The position numbers and the translations under genes are program-made. Positions 34,474 to 42,483 of a stretch of 42,483 nt of DNA are shown here, piece by piece. A model generated the notes under the pieces. It made no database searches, was not told the origin of the DNA, and was given only the letters and a program-made list of their open reading frames with translations. Each line of letters begins with the position of its first letter. Position 1 is the first letter of the stretch. Where the stretch lies: positions 1 to 42,483 of the forward strand of contig JAESUH010000014.1 in assembly GCA_016763155.1 (NCBI GenBank). Reading direction: 5' to 3'. This DNA is from Rhizobiaceae bacterium (GTDB lineage Bacteria; Pseudomonadota; Alphaproteobacteria; Rhizobiales; Rhizobiaceae).

Positions 34474-34623
34474 TTATTCGTGTCCGGCACGTCTCATTTG
34501 GTCAAGCAAAGGCTTCACAAGCCAATTAAGCGGTGAAAATACTTTCGTTTAAATAAACACTTCTACCAGCATACCAGGCACAAGTAATTTACCATCCAGT
34601 CTTACCAATTGTTCTTTTGCTTG
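34474..34623 (-). pseudogene. Remnant of HlyD-family type I secretion adaptor, C-terminal tail
   Basis: In one minus-strand frame the codons from 34617 read KEQLVRLDGKLLVPGML, then VEVFI, then a TAA (34551-34549), and continue in the same frame TKVFSPLNWLVKPLLDQM, RRAGHE, stop at 34474. This matches the end of HlyD/PrtE-type membrane-fusion proteins (gk.LvPGMpvEvfI.TgeRt.LsYLvkPL.Dqm.rAfrE) position by position, with one in-frame stop where a Lys or Gln codon is expected. Upstream, the frame runs into a TGA and the end of the cyclase gene, so the rest is lost. It is too short to be functional. It lies downstream of a giant PKD protein, a typical type I secretion client. I recognise this by motif, not by search. 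Confidence 0.65.
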
Positions 34624-34631
34624 AGACAAAA

Positions 34632-36344
34632 TCAGATGTCAAAATCGAAGCCATAAATTGGTATTGGATTTGCTTTTCCCTTTACCGTTATGGCTGGTAG
34701 GGAAACGCCTTTTTTGGCCAATTTCTTGCCGAGTGATTTATATACGACCTTTGATACAAGCGTTTGGCGCGGTGCTGCTTTGGAGCACAGTCGGGCTGCG
34801 AGGTTTACATGGTCTCCCAATACGGTGAAGTCCATTCTATCTGCGCTACCCATTGCGCCAATCACCACTTCGCCCATATCAACTCCAATGCCGATTTCCA
34901 ATCCAGCGTCGGGAAGTGAAGCTTTAGAATCTTCCATTGATTGCATAATGGCGATGGCGCATTTCACCGAGTCTTTGGCTTTGTTCTCACCGTGGAAAAC
35001 GGCCATTACCTGATCACCGACAAATTTATCAATGTCACCATTATGTTTGGCAATGAGTTCTCCGATCTCCTGAAAATAATGATTGAGCACCTCCACCACT
35101 TCTTCTGGTTCACGGTCTTCTGAAAAAGCCGTATAGCCCCTGATATCGGCAAACAGAATTGCAACTTCTCGTCTTTCGCCTCCAAGTGAAACACTTCGAT
35201 CCTTGGATTTTTGAATCGCATCCATAGTGCCGATTGAGACAAATTTTTGCAGCTCCAATCGCTCAGTTAATTGCACAATCATCTCATTGAAGCGTTTTGC
35301 CAGATCACCAATTTCATCGCGGCTTTTGACATTCTCCACTCGAACATCAAGATTGCCTTTGGCGATTTGAACCGCAGCATTACTAATGGCAAGGATTGGA
35401 CGAGATAGACCAAAGGAAAACAGAATAGCGCCAATGGTGGCCGCCCCCAACCCTAAAGACAACCAAAGCACAAGACTTGATATCATTTCAGTCACGGGGA
35501 GATAGGCGTCTTCTTCCGACTTTTCGACCAGTACAGCCCAGGGAAACGGTCGGGTAAAGGATATGGCGCCGAGAGATATTTTTCCGTCTTCAAGAGTGAA
35601 GGGTTTGACGCTTATAGCCCGGGAACCACTTTCCAACATGGCAATTGCATCCTTCACCATTGCCTTGTTTTTGATATCGCCATTACCGGTGCTAAACAAT
35701 ACGTTCATATCCTCATCAATTATGTGAATTTTTCCCGTTTGGGCAAAGGGGTGCTTCTGCACCACATCACGCAATTTGGATAAATCAATTTGCGCGTAAA
35801 GGGTTGCTGCCCGACCGGATATGCCCGTTTTTAAAGGAAGCCTTGCGGCAGCCAACCAGCTGTCAATTTCTTCGATATAACTAATGGCTGAGGCCCGGCG
35901 TTCATTTTCTTCGCCCGCAAGATCAACTTCCGGCTCAACCCGTAGCAGCGCTAAAGGGTCATCAAATTTCTCACTCAGTCGTTCAAGAAAGGATTTTTGA
36001 GTAACAACAATTGGTACCGGAGCCCCCTGAACAAAAACCTGTAGGGATACAACATCTGGCAAATCCGAGATTCCCTGGCGCAACATTGTCAGTTTCTCAT
36101 CAAATCTGAGCTTGTCTCCGTCGATTGAGTTTCTGATTAAATTTAACGCTGAGAACAAAGAGAATTCATAAAAATCATTAAATTCATCAGTGATTTGCTG
36201 GGCGGTGGTAATCAATTGCTCATTTGCTGTGCTTTTAAGCTCATCTCTGGCAATACGAATGAGTGATTGTCCGGAGACAATCAGCGGCAACGTGGCAATA
36301 ACTACTGCAAATAGCAGCATTTTCGTCAGTAGGCCCATTCTCAT
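34632..36344 (-). CDS. Membrane class III adenylate/guanylate cyclase with Cache-like sensor and HAMP
   Basis: 570 aa. Helix 1 (about 8-28) is followed by a periplasmic region of about 250 residues with Cache-like pattern (AAQQITDEFNDFYEF; SGRAATLYAQIDLSKLRDVV; VLVEKSEED). Helix 2 (about 288-312) and a HAMP segment (SRPILAISNAAVQIAKGN) precede the catalytic domain. Metal aspartates D400 (LFADIRGYTAF) and D444 (KFVGDQ), Lys440 for adenine selection, and LGDHVNLAARL with the transition-state Asn/Arg are all kept, so it should be active and probably makes cAMP. It lies 60 nt after the PKD protein gene on the same strand. AGAGGTGG precedes the ATG. Confidence 0.92.
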   Translation of the reverse strand: MRMGLLTKMLLFAVVIATLPLIVSGQSLIRIARDELKSTANEQLITTAQQITDEFNDFYEFSLFSALNLIRNSIDGDKLRFDEKLTMLRQGISDLPDVVSLQVFVQGAPVPIVVTQKSFLERLSEKFDDPLALLRVEPEVDLAGEENERRASAISYIEEIDSWLAAARLPLKTGISGRAATLYAQIDLSKLRDVVQKHPFAQTGKIHIIDEDMNVLFSTGNGDIKNKAMVKDAIAMLESGSRAISVKPFTLEDGKISLGAISFTRPFPWAVLVEKSEEDAYLPVTEMISSLVLWLSLGLGAATIGAILFSFGLSRPILAISNAAVQIAKGNLDVRVENVKSRDEIGDLAKRFNEMIVQLTERLELQKFVSIGTMDAIQKSKDRSVSLGGERREVAILFADIRGYTAFSEDREPEEVVEVLNHYFQEIGELIAKHNGDIDKFVGDQVMAVFHGENKAKDSVKCAIAIMQSMEDSKASLPDAGLEIGIGVDMGEVVIGAMGSADRMDFTVLGDHVNLAARLCSKAAPRQTLVSKVVYKSLGKKLAKKGVSLPAITVKGKANPIPIYGFDFDI

Positions 36345-36404
36345 ATTTTTTCCACCTCTCTAAATGCCATGCAATACTCATGCCACTTTCGTGATGCTGG
36401 TTAG

Positions 36405-39400
36405 CTATTTTGCTGCGGTTTGGCGCGATTTAACGTCGATCTCTATTGTGTCAGTTGAGATGCTACACGGCAGATCATGAACATCGGCAGCGGTAAGTTC
36501 GAGAGTAAATTTTCCCGGCCTGGAGAAAGAATGGCCAGGTTTGTCCCCTTCAAATTCTTCGCCAGAAGACAATTCCCAATAATAATCAAGCGCATCACCA
36601 TCGACATCGTAAGAGCGGGTTGCATCAAAACTGACCCGGTCTCTGGCGCCACCTGTCCATGCTTTGATATCTGGTCCGCCGTCTGCAACCGGAGGAGAAT
36701 TTACGAAAACATCAACCGATTTGGTGGTGCTTGCACAAGTTGAACCGGAATTATCCGTCACTGTCAGGCTAACGGAATAGGTGCCTGGCTTGCTGAACTT
36801 ATGAGAAACCTGTCGTCCCTTTAGCGTATGACCATCTCCAAATTTCCATTCAAAGGTTGATAATTTACCGTCAAAATCGAATGATTTAGAAGCATCGAAA
36901 TTCACTGCTGTTCCTGGACAAGTTTTGCGAAAGCTGCCTGGGTTTGCAACGGGTGGCCGGTTAACTTTCACATTTCTAGATATGTAAGTTTGCGTTGATG
37001 TCTGTTGTCCCAAAACACCTCCTCCAACACTGACACTATAAGTTCCATATTTTTCAAATTTATGACGGACATTGGAACCTATTGCGGTACTGCCATCGCC
37101 AAAACTCCAGCGAAGCGCATCTTTGTCTATGTCATCACCTAATCCAGACAGTCTGAATTCGGCAGCGTCACCGGCACAAAGCGTTTGAGCAGTCACAATG
37201 CTTGCTTCAGGAGCCCGGTCTACAATGACCGTAAATTGCGTCGTATTACTGTTGTTAGGAAGATCCGTATCATCCGTCACGGTGAGCTTGACTGTATATT
37301 GGCCAGGTTCCCGCCAAGCGTGGCGCACATCTAATCCATTGGCCAGACTGCCATCACCGAAATTCCAGTGATAGGCAGTAATCCCGCCATCTTCGTCTGT
37401 TGATTGCGTTCCGGAGAGTTCAACCATACGGTTCACCGTGGCGGCGCGGTCCCCACCGGCGTTTGCCATGGGTGCAGCATTTACAGTCACCACATGCCAA
37501 CTTGTATTGGATTGACATTGCACTGCCAAATCAGGTGATTTCACAGTGAGGCCAACGTTATAGATGCCAGCTTTTTCAAACCTATGGGAAATATTGATGC
37601 CCTCCCCTGACTGACCATCGCCGAAATTCCAAGTATATTCGGATATCTCACCACCATCCGCATAGGAAGCGGTGGCATCAAATTTCATATCTGTTCCTAC
37701 AGCAACAGCGTTTTCGGCGGAGATCACACCACGTGGGGCATTGACGATTTTCACCATGACTTCATCATGGGATGTAGGAGAACAAAGACCGCGGCTATCG
37801 CCAACAATTGTCAAACTCGCCCGATAGGTTCCAGCAGACGTATAGCTATGTTTGGGACGATCGCCACCACCGCTGGTAGCATCACCAAATTTCCAGCTGA
37901 AGCGGTTGACCACCCCATCAATATCCGTCGATTTACTGCCATCAAATCGAACCTCGGAATTAGCACAGGCGAGAATATCTTCCCCCGCATCTGCCACCGG
38001 AGCAGGATCGACTGACACCAACAAAGTGTCCCGATGAGTGTTGTTTTTCAAATTTGAATCATCTTCAACCTGCAACTGGACTTGATAGGTTCCGGGTTTT
38101 TCAAATGACTTGGTTGGATTGATTGTTTTGGATGATCCGCCATCGCCGAAATCCCAGAAATAGCGGATAGGTCCCTTATCCGGGTCAATCGATGAGCTGC
38201 CATCGAACACCACAAAATCGCCAACGCAAACATGTTTATCACCACCAGCGACTGCCACAGGTGGCCGGTTGATTTCGACTTTCATTGAATCCCGATTGGT
38301 TGAGTTATTCAATCCTCGCCCGTCATCAACCGTCAGCACCACCGGATAAGCTCCGCCCGTGGCATATACATGAGCGACTTTCGGGCCAAAGGCAGTATTG
38401 CCATCACCCAGATCCCAACGATAGGTCAAACCATCACTATCAGCGTCACTTGAGCTGCTTCCATCAAGAACAATGCGCAATTTATCCCGGAACACATCCT
38501 TACCAGCATTAGCAGCAGGACTGTGATTTACGAATATTTCCAGCGAATCCTGATCAGTGTTATTGGCCGCAATACTACCATCGGACACCGTCAGAATTGC
38601 CCGATATACACCAGGTTTTTCAAATGAATGGCTTGCTTCACGCGTATTTTTCGCGGAACTGCCATCTGAAAAATCCCATTGCCATTCAGATATTTCACCA
38701 TCTTTGTCAAATGAATCTGCACCGCTGAGAGTAAATTGCTCACCGGGCGCGACAACGATGTTTCGTCCTGCCAGTGCATTTGGTTTTGAATTCACGACAA
38801 CCCGCACATTTGAAAAATCGATGGCATTTTCATGCATGCTGTTATCTGTGACTTTCAGGGAAACATAATAAGTTCCAGGCTTCGAAAACGCATGAGCAAC
38901 CTGATCGCCCAGATCACGGCTACCATCCTTAAAGTCCCACTCATATTCAGCGATGGTTCCATCCGGGTCCAAAGACCGGCGACCGTCAAAATTGATTGAT
39001 TCTCCAGGTGCGGCTGTAACATCAAATCCAGCATCCGCTACCGGTAAGGCATTCACAATTATTGACAGTTCGTCCTGATCCACATTGCGAATGGCACCTG
39101 AATCATCTTCGACTTCCAAGGATACTTCATAAGTTCCCGGTTCGCGGTAGGTGTGGGAGATTGACCTCCCCTCACCCGACTGTCCATCACCAAAGCGCCA
39201 ACGATAAGCGATGATTGATCCATCCTGGTCCACTGAATCAGCGGCGTTGAATTGCACAACGCTTGCGGTCACATATTGATCTTTACCCGCAGCAGCCCGT
39301 GGCGGCTCATTGACTATGATAATGCGTTCGCTGCTCGCTGCATTGTTGGTTAGCCCAGAATCATCCCTGATGATCAGTTTGGCAACATATCGACCAGACT

Positions 39401-42400
39401 TCTTATAAGTGTGACTGGCATCGCGCCCGCTTGCTGCTGCACCATCTCCAAAATCCCATTCATAGGATATAATGTTTCCGTCACCATCCCTTGATTGCAA
39501 TCCGGAAAATGCAACGCTTTCATCAATGGCAGCCGGTCTGTCTGGCCCCACCTTGGCAATCGGCGAAGTGTTGGATTGATTTTCAATGACGATATCAAAC
39601 TGGTCACTGGTTCGGGCGTTTTCTTGCCCGGAATTATCGGTCACAGTCAAACGGACAGTATAGGTCCCAGGTTCAAAATATGAGACTTTTACTTTCTCAC
39701 CACTAACGGTTTTTCCGTTTCCAAAATCCCAGTCATAACGAATAATACTGCCATCTTCATCAGTCGATGATGAGCCGTGAAATTCGATCAGCTCACCAAC
39801 AATTGCCTGTGACTTAGCCTTCGCCTTTGCAACCGGCGCAATGTTCAGGGCTGGTTTGATTAATACGGAAACCTGCTTTTCCAACCGGCCTGATGGCAGG
39901 CCAGAATCATCGATCACTGTAAATCTTACAAAATAGGTTCCTGCTTTTGCATAGGCATGATTTACCAGCGCCAGGTTTGAGCTGATGCCATCGCCAAAAC
40001 TCCATTCATATGAAGTAATAAATCCGTCAGGGTCTTTTGTGCCTCTGCCATCAAATGTCAGCACCTGACCAATCACACCTTCGATCTGGTCTGGAATATC
40101 AAATACCGGTATGGCGTTAGGCTTATGGGTTACCGCCACCTGAAAACTGGTTTCGCTCTCACGATTGCTGCGGCCTGAATCATCCGCAACAATCAAATAC
40201 ACCTTATAAGTGCCAGGGCTTTTATAGCTATGTTTTGCTGAAGTGCCAGAGGCCTTCTCGCCATCGCCAAAATCCCAATAGTAGGAGATTGCCGTACCAT
40301 CATGATCGGTTGTTCCATTGGAATCAAAGAGAACAACTTCATTCACATAAGCTGAGCGATCCCCCCCTGCCCGTAGCGCCGGAGGAACATTCGCCCGTTG
40401 TTTTACGATGGTGGTAAAATCATGCATAGCAGTTGCGTTTTCCATGCCGGAATCGTCGGTAACGGTCAACTTGCCTTCAAAGGTTCCAACGTTGCGAAAT
40501 ACATGGTCAGCGGCCAACCCGGATGCCTTGTGACCATCCCCAAAATCCCATTCATAAGATAGGATTGAGCCGTCAATATCAGTAGATTTCGATCCGCTAA
40601 ACTTGACAATATCGCCAACGGTAATCTCCCGGTCACCACCAGATTTCGCTACTGGCGCCAGATTTGTCGGGGTAACCACACTAATGGTTCTGCTGATCGT
40701 TGTCGTACCATTCGCAAGACCGGAATCGTCAATCACAGAAAGCAATATCTTATGATCTCCGGCGGTGAAAAATGCATAGGGAAAGCTCTTGCGGTTGATT
40801 TTTCTACCGTCGGGTAGCGTCCATTCAATTTTAGAGATTTCACCATCCGGATCAGATGAATCTTCGGCACTAATCTCACCCGGTTGCCCAACAATCATCG
40901 ATAATGGTGATTTGATAACTGCTTTCGGAGGAGCATTGACCAACACCATAATTTTTGAGCTCTGCGTGCTATTGGGCGCTTGTCTTCCATCATCAACGCT
41001 CAGGGTTACAAAATAGACGCCAGCATTGTTAAATAGATGCCCAAAATCTGAACTATCGACCATAGAACCATCTCCAAGGTCCCATTTGTAGGTTAATTCA
41101 TCCCCGTCTGGATCGGTACTTTTAGCAGCGCTGAACTGAATAAAGTCGCCATGACCAATCTTGCGATCCCCACCGGCATTTGGGATTGGAGCCGCGTTGA
41201 TTTCGATGGTGGCAAGGGTTGTTACGCTGTTGCAAGGGTGGTTGGAACTATCCGTCACCTTTAACTTGATCGTATGAGACCCATAGTCTCCATAAGAATG
41301 TTTCAGGGTTGGTTTGGTGCCCTCAAACTTTACACCATTCCCCATATCCCATTCATAACGGACAAGCGTTGTGGCGCCTCCATCACCAAGCTTCAGTGCG
41401 AATGAGCCGCTGGCATTAATCTCGAACTCGCCGCCCTGAGCAACTATCTGTGGCACTTTGAGTTGCGCAACAGGCGGTGCCTTGATGAACACCTCATGTT
41501 CTTCTGCCGTGCCATTGCCTATCTGTCCTGATCCATCAAACACTTCAAGGCGCGCTGGGTATTGCCCTGCCTTGCGGTAATGACGGATAACGCTGGCTCC
41601 GCTCATTACTGCACCATCATGGAACACCCATCGATAGGTAAGATCTTTCCCATCGGGATCACTCGAGCCACCCGCATCAAAGCGCATTGCCGTGCACGAT
41701 TGCGGTGTCTGACTAACCTTAATTACAGGGCGTTTATTGGAGCGAAAGCTTTTTGGTGGCAAGGTAATTGCCACGGGTTGATCCTGATCATCTGCCACAA
41801 AGAAGGTAACATCATTGGGAAGTTCCTGACCGCCTCCTAGCGTTATGGAAACCAGACCACCCTTTTCATTATCTTCCAGCACAATAGTGCCGCTTTGCCA
41901 TTCATCCTGCCCTGAAGCTTTAAGCGGCAGAGAACGAAAACGGCCGGCAAAGATAATTGCCCCACGGGCGCTACCAAAATTATCAATCTTCAGGCTGGAG
42001 GTGCTATCAGGTGCTTCAAACCCAAGCTCCGTCACATGACCTCTTTTGGTAACGCGCACGGTTGGCAGGAATGAATAAAGCTTCACCCCTTGCGGGCTGA
42101 TATTGGCATCTTCATTGGTGGAAATTCGAACATCAAACACATTGCCGTCATTGCCTCCCATGCCTTCAACCAGCAGGAAGAACTCCCTTGCATCTCCCAT
42201 GATCTTGCCATCGCCGGCATCAACAGTGAAAAGCGTTGACCATTTTCCATCAAACTTGTTATCGCGGCCAATTTCGACAACGCCAAGTTTCTTACCTTCA
42301 ACGCTTTCAACAAGCACTCCGTCGCCATCGCGCGAAATACTGGCAGTGCTACCGCCCCCATAAAGCGTATAATCCATAACAGTATCGGACCGGCCAAGCA

Positions 42401-42483
42401 TCTCGTCATAAGAACCACCCGTATCAGCATCAAACACCCGAACATGCAGCGGGCCGCTCACGGTCAGAGGAACAGAAAAACGA
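36405..42483 (-). CDS. Giant PKD-repeat surface/secreted protein, N-terminus beyond window
   Basis: More than 2,018 residues; the reading frame stays open to the window edge (residues RFSVPLT precede the GTG at 42461), so the true start is outside. The first 244 or so visible residues are a beta-rich region without a known signature. Then about 20 PKD domains of 85-92 residues follow, each with an (S)xDxDG turn, a W-x-F-G-D-G core and a G-x-Y-x-V-x-L-x-V-x-D strand. The protein ends soon after the last repeat (VKSRQTAAK) with no anchor, sorting signal or RTX block. PKD stacks act as rod-like adhesive or spacer modules outside the cell. Secretion route unknown; the HlyD tail downstream hints at a former type I system. 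No protease or glycosidase domain in the visible part. Confidence 0.93.
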   Translation of the reverse strand, partial: RFSVPLTVSGPLHVRVFDADTGGSYDEMLGRSDTVMDYTLYGGGSTASISRDGDGVLVESVEGKKLGVVEIGRDNKFDGKWSTLFTVDAGDGKIMGDAREFFLLVEGMGGNDGNVFDVRISTNEDANISPQGVKLYSFLPTVRVTKRGHVTELGFEAPDSTSSLKIDNFGSARGAIIFAGRFRSLPLKASGQDEWQSGTIVLEDNEKGGLVSITLGGGQELPNDVTFFVADDQDQPVAITLPPKSFRSNKRPVIKVSQTPQSCTAMRFDAGGSSDPDGKDLTYRWVFHDGAVMSGASVIRHYRKAGQYPARLEVFDGSGQIGNGTAEEHEVFIKAPPVAQLKVPQIVAQGGEFEINASGSFALKLGDGGATTLVRYEWDMGNGVKFEGTKPTLKHSYGDYGSHTIKLKVTDSSNHPCNSVTTLATIEINAAPIPNAGGDRKIGHGDFIQFSAAKSTDPDGDELTYKWDLGDGSMVDSSDFGHLFNNAGVYFVTLSVDDGRQAPNSTQSSKIMVLVNAPPKAVIKSPLSMIVGQPGEISAEDSSDPDGEISKIEWTLPDGRKINRKSFPYAFFTAGDHKILLSVIDDSGLANGTTTISRTISVVTPTNLAPVAKSGGDREITVGDIVKFSGSKSTDIDGSILSYEWDFGDGHKASGLAADHVFRNVGTFEGKLTVTDDSGMENATAMHDFTTIVKQRANVPPALRAGGDRSAYVNEVVLFDSNGTTDHDGTAISYYWDFGDGEKASGTSAKHSYKSPGTYKVYLIVADDSGRSNRESETSFQVAVTHKPNAIPVFDIPDQIEGVIGQVLTFDGRGTKDPDGFITSYEWSFGDGISSNLALVNHAYAKAGTYFVRFTVIDDSGLPSGRLEKQVSVLIKPALNIAPVAKAKAKSQAIVGELIEFHGSSSTDEDGSIIRYDWDFGNGKTVSGEKVKVSYFEPGTYTVRLTVTDNSGQENARTSDQFDIVIENQSNTSPIAKVGPDRPAAIDESVAFSGLQSRDGDGNIISYEWDFGDGAAASGRDASHTYKKSGRYVAKLIIRDDSGLTNNAASSERIIIVNEPPRAAAGKDQYVTASVVQFNAADSVDQDGSIIAYRWRFGDGQSGEGRSISHTYREPGTYEVSLEVEDDSGAIRNVDQDELSIIVNALPVADAGFDVTAAPGESINFDGRRSLDPDGTIAEYEWDFKDGSRDLGDQVAHAFSKPGTYYVSLKVTDNSMHENAIDFSNVRVVVNSKPNALAGRNIVVAPGEQFTLSGADSFDKDGEISEWQWDFSDGSSAKNTREASHSFEKPGVYRAILTVSDGSIAANNTDQDSLEIFVNHSPAANAGKDVFRDKLRIVLDGSSSSDADSDGLTYRWDLGDGNTAFGPKVAHVYATGGAYPVVLTVDDGRGLNNSTNRDSMKVEINRPPVAVAGGDKHVCVGDFVVFDGSSSIDPDKGPIRYFWDFGDGGSSKTINPTKSFEKPGTYQVQLQVEDDSNLKNNTHRDTLLVSVDPAPVADAGEDILACANSEVRFDGSKSTDIDGVVNRFSWKFGDATSGGGDRPKHSYTSAGTYRASLTIVGDSRGLCSPTSHDEVMVKIVNAPRGVISAENAVAVGTDMKFDATASYADGGEISEYTWNFGDGQSGEGINISHRFEKAGIYNVGLTVKSPDLAVQCQSNTSWHVVTVNAAPMANAGGDRAATVNRMVELSGTQSTDEDGGITAYHWNFGDGSLANGLDVRHAWREPGQYTVKLTVTDDTDLPNNSNTTQFTVIVDRAPEASIVTAQTLCAGDAAEFRLSGLGDDIDKDALRWSFGDGSTAIGSNVRHKFEKYGTYSVSVGGGVLGQQTSTQTYISRNVKVNRPPVANPGSFRKTCPGTAVNFDASKSFDFDGKLSTFEWKFGDGHTLKGRQVSHKFSKPGTYSVSLTVTDNSGSTCASTTKSVDVFVNSPPVADGGPDIKAWTGGARDRVSFDATRSYDVDGDALDYYWELSSGEEFEGDKPGHSFSRPGKFTLELTAADVHDLPCSISTDTIEIDVKSRQTAAK
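36420..41729 (-). repeat. Array of about 20 PKD domains
   Basis: Counted from the W-x-(F/L/M)-x-(D/N/S)-G cores and the following G-x-Y/F strand. The repeats are divergent at DNA level (no exact long copies seen), so the array is old. Repeats 5-11 share the (T/I)VxD(D/N)S ending most strongly. The weakest members are 1 (WVFHDG), 4 (WTLPDG) and 20 (WELSSG). Confidence 0.88.

Noticed and set aside
36420..41729. Possible recent tandem DNA duplication or assembly artefact in the PKD array
   Set aside because: The repeats differ clearly in sequence from one another; no long identical blocks were seen, so the array looks old and real.
1..42483. tRNA, rRNA, CRISPR, riboswitch and insertion-sequence signals
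   Set aside because: Read through for cloverleaf-like segments, regular spaced repeats and transposase motifs; none found that I could support by eye.

Overview
The window looks like chromosomal DNA of an alphaproteobacterium, probably a marine or surface-associated member of the Hyphomicrobiales/Rhodobacterales side. This is inferred from gene content (isatin-hydrolase-type cyclase, IorAB-type oxidoreductase with a long beta subunit, TRAP transporter, GcdH, many MarR regulators), moderate GC, and tight ATGA/TGATG operons. No rRNA, tRNA, CRISPR or intact mobile element is visible. The 5' end of the last gene is cut by the right edge.

Layout. (1) 38-9441, plus strand: a nine-gene operon, most genes overlapping or nearly so. 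It encodes a Rieske ring-hydroxylating oxygenase (alpha, beta), a thiolase-like protein without the thiolase nucleophile, a DUF35 protein fused to a degenerate SDR, an isatin-hydrolase-type metal cyclase, an SDR, an octopine-dehydrogenase-like protein, a 3-hydroxyacyl-CoA dehydrogenase and an old-yellow-enzyme-type reductase. (2) 9580-14818, minus strand: SDR, MarR, crotonase, acyl-CoA dehydrogenase, aryl-CoA (2-aminobenzoate-type) ligase and a Rid protein. (3) 14969-17126, plus: glutaryl-CoA dehydrogenase and tryptophan 2,3-dioxygenase. (4) 17476-21801, plus: MarR and a two-subunit indolepyruvate-type 2-oxoacid:ferredoxin oxidoreductase. (5) 21811-24746: divergent MarR and a monooxygenase/OYE fusion of the 2-aminobenzoyl-CoA monooxygenase/reductase type.

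Read together, regions 1-5 look like an indole catabolic island that channels indole-3-acetate-like and tryptophan-derived compounds through isatin and anthranilate/2-aminobenzoyl-CoA to glutaryl-CoA. The most novel proposal is that the thiolase-like/DUF35-SDR pair is a retro-aldolase. It would release isatin plus acetyl-CoA from a dioxindole-acetyl-CoA, just ahead of the isatin hydrolase, and the IorAB-like enzyme could turn isatinate directly into 2-aminobenzoyl-CoA. This is inference from active-site residues and gene order.

(6) 25252-27277: glutamate decarboxylase overlapping a small multi-pass membrane protein. (7) 27308-31863: a TRAP transporter operon (DctP-Q-M plus alpha/beta hydrolase) divergent from a fourth MarR gene, with twin palindromes placed around a clear promoter. 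(8) 31924-34444: cyclopropane-fatty-acid synthase and a metallo-beta-lactamase-fold hydrolase. (9) 34474-42483, minus: a giant protein with about 20 PKD repeats, then a Cache/HAMP class III nucleotidyl cyclase, then what appears to be the decayed C-terminal tail of an HlyD-type type I secretion adaptor gene.
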